DNA of 37,104 nt, taken from the NCBI GenBank assembly GCA_005805375.1, contig SYMT01000193.1, positions 1 to 37,104 of the forward strand, in the 5' to 3' direction. Position 1 is the stretch's first letter. Every line of letters starts with the position of its first letter. The notes under the pieces were generated by a model. It had not been told where the DNA came from, did no database searches, and saw only the letters and a program-made list of their open reading frames with translations. The translations under genes and the position numbers were made by a program. This stretch comes from Actinomycetota bacterium. GTDB lineage: Bacteria; Armatimonadota; SYMT01. Below are positions 24,604-32,827 of the stretch, piece after piece.

Positions 24604-26022
24604 ATGTTCGATCTCTTCATGCGCGCCGAGTCGGGTGAGCCTGCGCCGGCGTACGGGTGGTTGCTCGCCCTGTTTGGCGTAGCGAGCATCCTGGCGCTGC
24701 GCGGGACGGTTCTGGCGCCGTTGGCCGTTGCGGCGGTCCTGAGCGGGTGCATGGCACAATGGATCCCATACCGGAGTGCGTCCGCAGCAGTGGTGGAGGG
24801 AGTGACGGCGAGTGACGAACGAGCGGCTCCGTCGCCCAGTCCTCCTCCCTCTCCGCGCGTCACCCTGTCACGCCAGGCCATCTTGCTCATCTCGACCTCA
24901 CCACTCTGGCTGGCCGCAGTGAACCTGGTGCAGTCCGGCGGCGGGCGGCATCTGATTGGAAGTCTGCTGTATGCGGCGGCGGCGTGTATCTCCCACCGCC
25001 TCGGGCACGCACTCTGGATCACTTGTGCGGATGGCCGGGCGGCGCGCCGGACCCCGGCCGACCAGTTGCACACTCTCCCGCGCCTCGTCCCAGCAGCGGA
25101 ACTGGTCGCCAGCGAGCGCCTCTTACTGCTCAACCACCGGCCGGCCCCCCGCCCGTCCCAGACGCACCCCCAAACAGATTCCCCATCTACCCCGCAGCGC
25201 CGCGCGTGTCAACAAGCGGAGACCACGTCCCACGAGCCTGTGTGGGTGGAACTCACGACTGCAATGGAATTCGAACGTCGGCTGGCATCGCTCCCTGATG
25301 CGCCCGCGCTGCGGCTTCGCGTGCAGCGCCTCCGCAGTCTGTCCGCCTTTCTGCATGGAGATCTTCCGCTGGCGATCCGCCTGGCGGATACGCTGCTTGG
25401 CTCCCGCCTGGATATCGAAGAGCAGCGTCAGTACCGTCTCTGGCGGGCCTTCCTGGCATTCGCAGAGGGGGGGTTCTTCGACGCTCACCAGCGCGCCGAG
25501 CAAGCGTGCGGTTCGCTTCCGATGGCCGGCGACGAATGGATTGCCCGGTGTCTCGCCCAGCGAGGCTGGGCGCTACTCGAGCTCGGGCGTCCGGAGGAGG
25601 TGCTGAAGTTTGAGGGAATCACCCACGGCACCCGCTGCACTCCGAACACTCTGCAGGCGATGGAGGCGCTGTACGCCCGGGCGGAAGTCGCGATTGGGCA
25701 CCCGGAGGCAGCACGGAAACGCCTGGGGATACCCGGCGGAGGGCCGGATGCCACCTCCGCCAGGTCAGGCAGAACCGATGTGGACCTGGATCCGTTCACC
25801 CTGGGTGCTGTAGCCCGGACGGAAGCAGCCCTCGGGCACACAGCCAGAGCGGTCGCGCTCCTCACGCGGCCGGCCGGGTCCGAACCGCACGGGTTTGCTG
25901 ACGCAGTCCTGGCTCTGGACCGGGCATGGGTGCTTGATCTGGCAGGCGAGGCGACTCTCGCGATACTTTCCCGTGCAGAGGCCCGAGAGCAGTGGCCGGC
26001 GTGGACTGAGCACATCGCGTAG
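24604..26022 (+). CDS. Membrane protein with helical-repeat C-terminal half, unknown function
   Basis: Not recognised as a named family. The 472-residue product has up to four membrane helices in its first 140 residues (about 17-33, 36-50, 92-110 and 117-138), split by a Ser/Pro-rich stretch. From about residue 220 it is soluble and Ala/Leu/Arg-rich, in paired helices such as FLHGDLPLAIRLADTLLG and ARCLAQRGWALLELGRPEEVL, which look like TPR-type repeats. The membrane part with a TPR-like tail recalls rhomboid-family or bacterial scaffold proteins, but no catalytic motif was found. The ATG at 24604 was chosen because the frame upstream runs antisense to the TIM-barrel gene and is not protein-like. 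The next gene starts 92 bases later on the same strand. Confidence 0.7.
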   Translation: MFDLFMRAESGEPAPAYGWLLALFGVASILALRGTVLAPLAVAAVLSGCMAQWIPYRSASAAVVEGVTASDERAAPSPSPPPSPRVTLSRQAILLISTSPLWLAAVNLVQSGGGRHLIGSLLYAAAACISHRLGHALWITCADGRAARRTPADQLHTLPRLVPAAELVASERLLLLNHRPAPRPSQTHPQTDSPSTPQRRACQQAETTSHEPVWVELTTAMEFERRLASLPDAPALRLRVQRLRSLSAFLHGDLPLAIRLADTLLGSRLDIEEQRQYRLWRAFLAFAEGGFFDAHQRAEQACGSLPMAGDEWIARCLAQRGWALLELGRPEEVLKFEGITHGTRCTPNTLQAMEALYARAEVAIGHPEAARKRLGIPGGGPDATSARSGRTDVDLDPFTLGAVARTEAALGHTARAVALLTRPAGSEPHGFADAVLALDRAWVLDLAGEATLAILSRAEAREQWPAWTEHIA

Positions 26023-26114
26023 GCGGCCCACGAGAAGGGCCGTGTGCCGCCGTGCGGAGTCACCCCGCGCGAGGTCGGTGCAACTTCCCCCACCGTGGTG
26101 TGTCACACACCGGC

Positions 26115-27536
26115 ATGATCCAGATATTGGGGAGCGCTGCACACACGTGCGAAGGCATCACCCGGCGCGAGACGCTGCGGGTGGGTGGACTGTCGTTGCT
26201 GGGCGGGTTGACGCTCGCCGATGCTGCGCGTGCAGGCGCCCCTCACGCAGGCCGGGTTCGCCACGCACGGAATGTGATCGTCATCAACCTGTTGGGTGGG
26301 CCCGCGCATCTGGACATGTTCGACTTGAAGCCCGATGCTCCCGCGGAGATTCGGGGCGAGTTCCGGCCGATTGACACCGATGTTCCCGGCCTGCGGATTT
26401 GCGAGCACCTGCCGCGTACGGCCCGCACGATGCGCCGCGCGGCCCTGATCCGTTCGGTGACCCACAACTTCGACAGCCACAACCCCGTACCCGTGCTCAC
26501 CGGTTACGCGACCGGCCCGACGGCCGCCGCATTGAACACCACTCAGGCGGATCCCCCCAGCATGGGGGCTGTGTGCCAGTATCTCGGGATGGGCCGCCCG
26601 AATACGCCGGTCCACGCGGTACTGCCCTGCTACCCGGGTTGGGGCGAGAGCATCCGCCGGCCCGGCCCGTACGGCGGGTTTTTGGGGTCGGAGTATGATC
26701 CCCTCTTCTCAGTCTACGATCCGAAATTCGACCGGGAGCCGACGCGGAACTACTACGATCCCGTGCGACCCCTGGGAGCGCCGCGACTGCCGGGGTTGGA
26801 CGAGATCCCCGGAGTGACCGTGGACCGTCTGGATCGGCGCCGCAGTCTGTTGCGTCAGGTGGACACTGGCCGTGCGCGGGCGATGGAGAACCACGCCGTC
26901 GGCGGGCTCGATCGCTGGCAGCAGCGGGCGTTCGATCTGCTGATGCGCGGCGACGTGCGTGATGCGTTCGACCTCGAGCGGGAGCCTGCGGCGCTGCGAG
27001 ACCGGTACGGCCGCAATGTTTATGGCGCGAGCATGTTGCTCGCTCGGCGGTTGATCGAGGCGGGTGTCCTGTTCGTCACGGTGACCTGGGAGGTCTTCGG
27101 CAAGAACGGTCACGCCTACGACACGCACGAAAACAACTTCAACATGCTGAAGAACGAGAACCTCCCGATCCTGGACCAGGGATATCCCGCCCTGCTGCAG
27201 GACCTGGAGGATCGGGGGCTCCTTGACGAGACGCTGGTGGTGCTGATGGGCGAAATGGGCCGGTCTCCGCGGATCAACCGGAGTGCCGGCCGGGATCACT
27301 GGCCGCAGTGCGGGTTCGCAGTACTGGCAGGTGGGGGAATTCGCGGGGGGGTGGTTCACGGCAGGAGCGATGCCATCGGCGCCTACCCGGACGAGGATCC
27401 GGTGTCCCCCGGTGACCTCGCCGCGACGGTCTATGATCGCCTGGGCATCAGCCCCGATACCACGATTCTCGATCAGCAGGCGCGACCCACCCCCATCGCC
27501 TACGGCGGTACGCCGATCCGGCCGATCCTGACCTGA
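26115..27536 (+). CDS. DUF1501 family protein with Tat signal
   Basis: A 473-residue DUF1501 protein, a family of the alkaline-phosphatase/sulfatase superfamily, abundant in Planctomycetes and relatives. A twin-arginine signal is at residues 15-40 (TRRETLRVGGLSLLGG, RR at 17-18). Family motifs are VINLLGGPAHLDMFDLKPDAP, FDSHNPVPVLTG, HAYDTHENNF, MGEMGRSPRI and GRDHWPQCGFAVLAGGG. The last carries the conserved H residues expected to bind metal. The protein is likely exported folded. Biochemical activity of the family is not established. DUF1501 genes often follow a DUF1549/DUF1553 cytochrome-like gene; none is next to it here, so this is a stand-alone copy. The start at 26115 directly precedes the Tat signal. 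Confidence 0.93.
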   Translation: MIQILGSAAHTCEGITRRETLRVGGLSLLGGLTLADAARAGAPHAGRVRHARNVIVINLLGGPAHLDMFDLKPDAPAEIRGEFRPIDTDVPGLRICEHLPRTARTMRRAALIRSVTHNFDSHNPVPVLTGYATGPTAAALNTTQADPPSMGAVCQYLGMGRPNTPVHAVLPCYPGWGESIRRPGPYGGFLGSEYDPLFSVYDPKFDREPTRNYYDPVRPLGAPRLPGLDEIPGVTVDRLDRRRSLLRQVDTGRARAMENHAVGGLDRWQQRAFDLLMRGDVRDAFDLEREPAALRDRYGRNVYGASMLLARRLIEAGVLFVTVTWEVFGKNGHAYDTHENNFNMLKNENLPILDQGYPALLQDLEDRGLLDETLVVLMGEMGRSPRINRSAGRDHWPQCGFAVLAGGGIRGGVVHGRSDAIGAYPDEDPVSPGDLAATVYDRLGISPDTTILDQQARPTPIAYGGTPIRPILT

Positions 27537-27737
27537 GCGCCGTCCTCGGCCAACCCTGACTCCGGCCGACCACGGAGCGCCGATCGGACCGGGCGGTGCA
27601 ATCGCCTGCACGAAGCTGGAGGGAATTCCCTGACCGCTGCACTGCCGCACTGCGCACATTTCTTCGCGCTATGTGACCCCCTACTGATTGCGGCCGTCTA
27701 ACACATTGTTCTGACACGAGTTAGGAAGGACAATCCC

Positions 27738-28991
27738 ATGCGACGTTGGATAGCTTTGTGCGGCGTGCTACTTGCGGCCCTGCTCACCCTCTCCGCGGAA
27801 GCGGCGAACCCGCGGGTCACCCTGCGTTTGGAGCACGTGACAGCGTTTGAGGCGATCACGGCCCTCTCCGACACGGCGGGAATTCCTATCTGGATGCAGG
27901 TTCCCGAGGGCGTTCCCGGGCAGCCGCCTCCTCCCATCCGGGCGATTCTGGAGGGCCGGTCCTCGTTCCGGTGGCGAAACACCCGCTTTGCCGATGCCCT
28001 GCGCCAGGTCTGCGGGCGCTACGGACTCGAACGCATCCCAACGTTCGGACTGGGGTTGGGACTGTACCACCCGGACAAGAAGCAGAACGGACCTTTGCTC
28101 GACGCCCCGGTGGTTGGGGAGAAGTCGGGAGTCAAGTTTCGCGTGCAGGTCGTGTCACGGCAGCCGTGGCGGACCATGGAAGCCAGAGATGTGCAGCCTT
28201 CCCCGCAACGGACGGCGCCCATCGGAACACTCAGCATGAACCTGATCCTGGCGCTCGGCGGGATGGACGCCGACCGCCTCGCCGGCGTCACGAACGTTTC
28301 CGGGAAAGATGACCTGGGGACCAGGGTCACTGGTCAAGGCACAGAGCGTTTGGACCTCTTTGGGGCTGCTGCCAGGCAGGGCGCCTGGCCGGATCAGGCT
28401 GTGGCGCCGGTGAATCTGAACCTGCCGCACATCCGCGCGAGCAAGTTGGTACGATTGGAAGGCGATCTCATCGGCTACCAACGGGTGAAGCGGCATCGAG
28501 TGGAAGTCCCCTACCCCTTCCCCGCGGATGGACAGGTCCGTATTCGCCTCGGAAATGCCGAGGTGAATCACCTCTCCCTCTCGACCAGTCAGACACCGGA
28601 CGGCGCCACCAGAACGACGCTCCACGCGCGATACACCGCCACCCGCGGCGATGACGCGGGGATGTTATTCCGCGGCGGCCTCTCGACGGAACTCATCGGC
28701 GTCTCCGGGAAGGTGCTCAGCTCAGGAAGTGGCGCGGGTGGTCTGGGTGGCGGGAACGATCGGTTCCGTGGCGAGGCGCGGCGCGTCTATACCCGACTGG
28801 AGGAACCGATCCTGCGTGCGGTGGTGTCGTGGGTAGAATGCAGCGGTCAGGAGCGTCTCTTCCGTTTCCGGCTCAAGGACATTCCGCTGCCGCCTGAAAC
28901 CCCAGCTCCCGAACCGCTGCGCCGGGACGCACGTGGCGAGGAGTTCAACTCTCCGCGCCTGCTGGCGCTGCCCGGGCCAGCAGGCAGCTAA
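27738..28991 (+). CDS. Secreted protein with secretin-N/STN-like segment, unknown function
   Basis: The 417-residue product starts with a clear signal peptide (MRRWIALCGVLLAALLTLSAEA, cleavage about residue 22). Right after it, VTLRLEHVTAFEAITALSDT (about 27-46), then FRWRNTRFADALRQVCGRYG, resembles the STN/secretin short N-terminal domain that occurs in secretins, TonB receptors and stand-alone periplasmic proteins. The rest (about 130-417) is beta-rich with no recognised domain and ends in a Pro-rich tail. AGGAAGG lies eight bases before the ATG. It stands alone after a 201-base gap that contains a perfect palindrome AGGGAATTCCCT (27620-27631). Its stop overlaps the convergent nuclease-like gene by four bases. 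Role unknown. Confidence 0.75.
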   Translation: MRRWIALCGVLLAALLTLSAEAANPRVTLRLEHVTAFEAITALSDTAGIPIWMQVPEGVPGQPPPPIRAILEGRSSFRWRNTRFADALRQVCGRYGLERIPTFGLGLGLYHPDKKQNGPLLDAPVVGEKSGVKFRVQVVSRQPWRTMEARDVQPSPQRTAPIGTLSMNLILALGGMDADRLAGVTNVSGKDDLGTRVTGQGTERLDLFGAAARQGAWPDQAVAPVNLNLPHIRASKLVRLEGDLIGYQRVKRHRVEVPYPFPADGQVRIRLGNAEVNHLSLSTSQTPDGATRTTLHARYTATRGDDAGMLFRGGLSTELIGVSGKVLSSGSGAGGLGGGNDRFRGEARRVYTRLEEPILRAVVSWVECSGQERLFRFRLKDIPLPPETPAPEPLRRDARGEEFNSPRLLALPGPAGS

Positions 28992-29956
28992 ACCGGCGCT
29001 GGCCCGGACGGGGTCGCTGCGGCGTCCGGGCGTGACCGTGAGGCGCTTGTGAGTCCGCCTTGTCGGCGCATCTGCGCAGGATTGGGTCTCCGCGAAGTGG
29101 GCGCGTGACCGTGGGGCTTGCGCCGATACCTGGGATTGTAACGGCGACTGGATGTGGGTGCGTCTCCGGGGCGGGGAATGGAGGCGCGCCCCGCCGACTC
29201 CCGCAAACGGAGTTGCGGGACTCCACAGTTTGGCTTCCGCAAACGGAGTTGCGGGACTCCATAGAGGGGGCACCATGCGTTTCCCTCCGGGTGTGGGGCC
29301 CAGGCCGCCAGGGAGCGCAGGACGATCCCTTTCAGGAGTCCAAGTACTGTCTTCGCCTCCACGCGGGCGGCGTATTCCCGCGAGACCGTGACCTCCAGCG
29401 TGGGACGCTCTGTGTCAAGACCGTCTGCCTGGGCGTGCACGAACGTCCAGTAGTCCCCGACGTTGTAGCATCCGAGTAATTCCTGCGGTACTGTGTTCAC
29501 CACCTCCCAGTTCGTTCGCGCTACGGCGATGAGTTCCGCGAAAAGTTGGGGCTGTGAGTCGCCGGCTTCCATGCCGCGCTTCGCTTCCGCCACCACGAAG
29601 AACGGCCGCGGCAGGTTGCCGGAGAGCGAAATGCCGATCACCCCGTCCAGCACTCCTTCCAGGACGAAGGCCGGGAACTCCGCCCGAATGGGGATTCCGG
29701 CCCACGCCTCCGCAGGCGGGGCCTCGGCCATCATCAGCAGTGGAAAGATCACCCGGGACCACAGCGTGGCTTCGTTCAGGCGGGTGAGCGATCGGTCCCG
29801 GATAAAACGATGCAGGAGTGTGAGTTCCTGGCGGTCTGTGTCATCAAGGGGCGCAGCCAGCGAGTTCCACAATTCGGGCTGGAAGCGCCGCTCTCGCAGG
29901 GTCACCAGTGTGCGGAGCGTGTCGTCAGTGATCTGCGAGAGCGTGATGCGGGACAC
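28988..29956 (-). CDS. PD-(D/E)XK nuclease-like protein, paralogue with extended C-terminus
   Basis: The first 222 residues align without a gap with the neighbouring 227-residue protein, at about 60 percent identity by hand count. The conserved core carries E62, then GVLDGVIG (D104), then FFVVAEAKRG (E124-x-K126) and SQPQLFAE (Q137 region). This is the order E/D/ExK/Q of the PD-(D/E)XK nuclease fold. From residue 223 the paralogues part: this protein runs on for 100 residues of Arg/Pro/Ser-rich sequence that comes from repeat DNA (29201-29261) and has no domain character. The ancestral stop was probably near 29290. The GTG at 29954-29956 is the start, equivalent to the partner's ATG. A nuclease role is inferred from motif pattern only. 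Its stop overlaps that of the convergent secreted-protein gene. Confidence 0.7.
   Translation of the reverse strand: MSRITLSQITDDTLRTLVTLRERRFQPELWNSLAAPLDDTDRQELTLLHRFIRDRSLTRLNEATLWSRVIFPLLMMAEAPPAEAWAGIPIRAEFPAFVLEGVLDGVIGISLSGNLPRPFFVVAEAKRGMEAGDSQPQLFAELIAVARTNWEVVNTVPQELLGCYNVGDYWTFVHAQADGLDTERPTLEVTVSREYAARVEAKTVLGLLKGIVLRSLAAWAPHPEGNAWCPLYGVPQLRLRKPNCGVPQLRLRESAGRASIPRPGDAPTSSRRYNPRYRRKPHGHAPTSRRPNPAQMRRQGGLTSASRSRPDAAATPSGPAPV
29201..29261. repeat. Two 25-bp palindromic direct repeats inside the 3' end of the nuclease-like gene
   Basis: The 25 bases 29201-29225 recur exactly at 29237-29261 (period 36 bases). Each copy contains CCGCAA-6-TTGCGG and an overlapping GGAGT-6-ACTCC inverted repeat, so each can fold in two ways. 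The arrangement resembles small interspersed extragenic palindromes. It is translated as a 12-residue repeat in the overlapping gene. Confidence 0.85.
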
Positions 29957-30034
29957 GATGCAGTGTCTCTGTGTCCGCCAGGCTCTGTGGATTGTGCTGT
30001 GCCTGCGGTCTCCAATTGTACCCGGATCAAGGAC

Positions 30035-30718
30035 TCACGAAGCCGGATCGAGGTACGGCGCCCAGGCGGCCAGGGAGTGGGCCACGATGCCCTTCAGGAT
30101 ACCCAGAACCGTTTCGGCCTCCACCCACGCTGCGTGCTCGCGCGACAGGGTAACTTCGAATGTCGGTCTCTCCGCGTCAAAGTCGCCTACCCGGGCGCGG
30201 GCGAACGTCCAGACATCACTGATGGTGTAGCAGCCGAAGATCTCCCGCGGACCGTGCGGCACGGCTTCCCAATTGCAGCGGGCAACGGCCAGCATTTCGG
30301 CCAATAGCTGGGGCTGCGGGTCACTCGCTTCCAGGCCCCGCTTTGCCTCCGCCACGATCAGGAGCGGCCGTCCCAGATCCCCGAGATCGGAGACGCCGAT
30401 GACTCCGTCCAACGTACCCTCCAGCACGAACGCCGGAAACTCCGCCCTCAGCGGTACGCCCGCCCATGTCCGCGCCGACGACTGCTCCGCCAGCATCAGC
30501 AGCGGATAGATGGCCCGCGCCCAGAGCGTGGCTTCGTTGAGCCCGGCCAGACGCAAGCCGTCCAGGAACGGAGCCAGCACCGCCAGGCGCTCACGGTCGC
30601 GCGCGTCAAGCGGTGCGCTCAGTGTCAACCAGTAGTCGGGAGTCTCCGGACGGTGCTTCAGCGAGACGTACGGCCGGAGAGTGGCGCTGGATATCTGCGA
30701 GAATGTAAATCGTTCCAT
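30035..30718 (-). CDS. PD-(D/E)XK nuclease-like protein
   Basis: A 227-residue soluble protein with the same core as its downstream paralogue: NEATLW (E62), GTLDGVIG (D104), LLIVAEAKRG (E124 and K126) and PQPQLLAE (Q136/Q138). This spacing is typical of PD-(D/E)XK nucleases, in which D and ExK bind the metal. No extra domain is present and it ends at LAAWAPYLDPAS, which marks the natural C-terminus of the pair. ATG at 30716-30718 has GGAG seven bases before it. It lies 53 bases after the ABC ATPase gene and 78 bases before its paralogue, so it may be the tail of the transport operon or a separate two-gene unit. Proteins of this type are often in defence or mobile DNA settings, but no such neighbours are seen. 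Function not known. Confidence 0.75.
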   Translation of the reverse strand: MERFTFSQISSATLRPYVSLKHRPETPDYWLTLSAPLDARDRERLAVLAPFLDGLRLAGLNEATLWARAIYPLLMLAEQSSARTWAGVPLRAEFPAFVLEGTLDGVIGVSDLGDLGRPLLIVAEAKRGLEASDPQPQLLAEMLAVARCNWEAVPHGPREIFGCYTISDVWTFARARVGDFDAERPTFEVTLSREHAAWVEAETVLGILKGIVAHSLAAWAPYLDPAS

Positions 30719-30771
30719 CTCGTAGCTCCACCATGTCGGGCGCCGTCCTCGACATTCGGCGCCTACGCGCG

Positions 30772-31530
30772 TTAGTGCGCGAGGCCGCCGGAGCCGTGCA
30801 TCTCCCCAAGACTGATCTTGATGTCCTCGCGGTTCTCGATCCGCTCGATCTGTCCGTCGCTGATGTAGACGATCCGGTCCGACACGTCCACCATCTTCAG
30901 GTCGTGAGTGGCGGAGATCACGGTCACGCCCCGGTCCTTGTTCATCGTACGCAGCAGTTCGATGATTTCCGTGCCGGTCTTTCCATCCAGATTGCCGGTG
31001 GGTTCGTCCGCCAGGATGAGGGCGGGGTCGTTCGCGAACGACCGGGCGATCGCCACGCGCTGTTGTTGTCCGCCGGAGAGTTCCGTCGGCTTGTGGTGGT
31101 AACGATGCCCCAGACCGACTACCTTCAGGAGTTGCATCCCTTTCTCGGCCGATGCGTCCGACGGTACGCCGGCGAAAATCATCGGCAGGGTAACGTTTTC
31201 CAACGCGGTCATGACCGGGATCAGGTTGAAGGTCTGAAAAATGTACCCGATGCGGCGGCAGCGAAGATAGGCCAGTTCCGCTGCATCGAGTTGTGCCATG
31301 TCCACTTCGTCAATGAAAACGTTTCCTTCGGAAGGCTTATCGAGTCCCCCGATCATGTTGAACAGCGTGGATTTTCCGGAGCCGGAGGGACCCATCAGCG
31401 AGATGTATTCTCCCCGGCGAACGTCCAAATCCACCCCCTTCAGGGCGCGCAGTGTCTGCCCGCCCATCGTGTACTCTTTGACCACCCCTTTGGTGCGGAC
31501 GATCCATTCGTGCCCTGAGCCCGCCGACAT
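30772..31530 (-). CDS. LolD/MacB-type ABC transporter ATP-binding protein
   Basis: A 252-residue ATPase with all motifs: Walker [10 protein letters not shown] (47-55), the Q-loop in IFQTFNL, the signature [12 protein letters not shown] (151-162), Walker B LILADEP (171-177) and the switch His in SATHD (H209). The region ENVTLPM and the length place it with the LolD/MacB/FtsE subfamily, which pairs with FtsX-type permeases to move lipoproteins or peptides or to drive periplasmic machinery rather than to import solutes. It follows a minimal FtsX permease by 46 bases and is the ATPase expected to energise the two FtsX-type permeases of this operon. Confidence 0.95.
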   Translation of the reverse strand: MSAGSGHEWIVRTKGVVKEYTMGGQTLRALKGVDLDVRRGEYISLMGPSGSGKSTLFNMIGGLDKPSEGNVFIDEVDMAQLDAAELAYLRCRRIGYIFQTFNLIPVMTALENVTLPMIFAGVPSDASAEKGMQLLKVVGLGHRYHHKPTELSGGQQQRVAIARSFANDPALILADEPTGNLDGKTGTEIIELLRTMNKDRGVTVISATHDLKMVDVSDRIVYISDGQIERIENREDIKISLGEMHGSGGLAH

Positions 31531-31576
31531 CCGTGCTTCCTCCCTGTCTTCCCGTGAGCTAGTGTGGTCCGGACCG

Positions 31577-32263
31577 TCAGATTTCTGACCGGAGCGCGGC
31601 GGCCGCCGGCAGCTTGGCTGCCTTCATGGCGGGCATCACTGTGGCCAGCACAGTGAGAATCACCCCTGCCGCCACCGAAATCCCCAGGCTCTGGATCGCT
31701 CGTAGTGGAGGCAGGTATTCGAGGGCTTCCGGCCCGAGCTGGAAGATTTTCATCAACACCCCGCCGAGGAACCCTACGGCGAACCCAATGAAGGACGCAA
31801 TGACCCCGAGAAACCCGGCCTCGAGCAGAAACAACGTCACGATGAAGCTGTCGAGCGCTCCGAGGCACTTCATGGTGCCGATCTCTTTGAACCGTTCGGT
31901 CACGGACATGAACATCGAGTTGGCGATGCCCACGGTGCAGACGATCAGGGACATGGAGACGAGCCAGTTCTGACGAGTTTTCGCCTCTTCCTTCTGGATC
32001 TGAGCCTGCTGCGCCGAGAGGCCCTGCGCGTTCTTTACCGGCGTGTTCTCCTCAATGATCGACTGGCCGAACGTTGCGCCCAGGAACGCGATGCCCAGCA
32101 TTACACCGGCGGCGGTGATCATCGAGCGCCAGAAACGGACCCGGATGTTCTGCATCGCAATCGAAAATGCCTTCGCCAGGGGCAATTGCACCTGACGCTG
32201 CCCCGCACCGCCAATCAGGCGACCGGGCTGGTTGGGCGTCTGCGCTGATTCCATCTCCGTCAT
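31577..32263 (-). CDS. FtsX-type ABC transporter permease, minimal version
   Basis: A 228-residue permease with an N-terminal cytoplasmic stretch, a first helix at about 47-65, a short extracytoplasmic loop (about 70-99) and three further helices (about 100-118, 139-172 and 195-212). The sequence ERFKEIGTMKCLGA (123-136) is the coupling-helix motif typical of FtsX/MacB permeases, and AALRSEI ends it in the usual way. In MacB and LolC the loop between helix 1 and 2 is a domain of about 200 residues; here it is only about 30 residues, rich in Gln/Ala and charged residues. The ATG at 32261-32263 overlaps the stop of the PqqD-like gene (ATGA), so the two are translationally coupled. Confidence 0.9.
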   Translation of the reverse strand: MTEMESAQTPNQPGRLIGGAGQRQVQLPLAKAFSIAMQNIRVRFWRSMITAAGVMLGIAFLGATFGQSIIEENTPVKNAQGLSAQQAQIQKEEAKTRQNWLVSMSLIVCTVGIANSMFMSVTERFKEIGTMKCLGALDSFIVTLFLLEAGFLGVIASFIGFAVGFLGGVLMKIFQLGPEALEYLPPLRAIQSLGISVAAGVILTVLATVMPAMKAAKLPAAAALRSEI

Positions 32264-32811
32264 TTCCTTCCCCCGGCCGCCTCGCCCGCCGTCTCCAGGC
32301 GCAATCCGATGAACCCCCGCCGTGCCAGTGTGCGCAGATACGTGGTCAACGACACCTCCACCTCCCGCCGTTCCAGTTTGTGTGTCCTTGCCAGGGACCG
32401 GATCAACTCGTCCACCGTCGTCGCCCCGTCGCACATCGTCCACACCTCCGTGCCCAGTTCGTCCAGCACGACGACCTTGTGCGTCGGCGCCTCGAAGATC
32501 CGCTGCAGGATCTTTCCCAGACGGTCCTGACGGCGGGGCACCCGGAGTACGGCCACGGGAGTGTCGGTCTTTTGCCCGTCTTCGGGGCCTTTCATTTCCC
32601 ATTCGATGCGCTCGTTGCGAAAGGGCAGGGCTTGCAAGACCTCCGCCCGAGTAATCCGTGCTGCGGCTCGCCTCGGCCCCACGACCGGGAGCCGGTCAAG
32701 CCAGTTGCCTGCTCGCTGCCGCCAGGCCGGAAGAGGACGCCGCTGCTCCATCCGGGTCCCGGTGGACCGTTCCTGTTTCGGGTTACGCTTGCCGCCTCCT
32801 GGACCGGGCAC
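32260..32811 (-). CDS. PqqD-like (RiPP recognition element) protein
   Basis: The C-terminal part (about 65-170) is a PqqD-like domain: VVVLDELGTEVWTMCDG followed by TTVDELIRSLARTHKLE and LRTLARRGFIGL, the classical helix-turn-strand pattern. PqqD proteins bind leader peptides of RiPP precursors and hand them to modifying enzymes. The N-terminal 60 residues are basic (EQRRPLPAWRQRAGNWLDRL) without a recognised domain. I start at the GTG at 32809-32811, which has AGGAG four bases upstream; an ATG at 32751 would give a shorter N-terminus. The gene sits between an unknown protein and an FtsX permease and overlaps the latter by four bases, so its product probably works with the transporter. No radical SAM enzyme is adjacent. 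Confidence 0.85.
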   Translation of the reverse strand: MPGPGGGKRNPKQERSTGTRMEQRRPLPAWRQRAGNWLDRLPVVGPRRAAARITRAEVLQALPFRNERIEWEMKGPEDGQKTDTPVAVLRVPRRQDRLGKILQRIFEAPTHKVVVLDELGTEVWTMCDGATTVDELIRSLARTHKLERREVEVSLTTYLRTLARRGFIGLRLETAGEAAGGRK

Positions 32812-32827
32812 ATCACTCCTCGCCGCC

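Noticed and set aside
28722-29276. Minus-strand frame with repeated WSPATPFAEAK-type units
   Set aside because: It is another reading of the palindromic repeats and the antisense of the secreted-protein gene.
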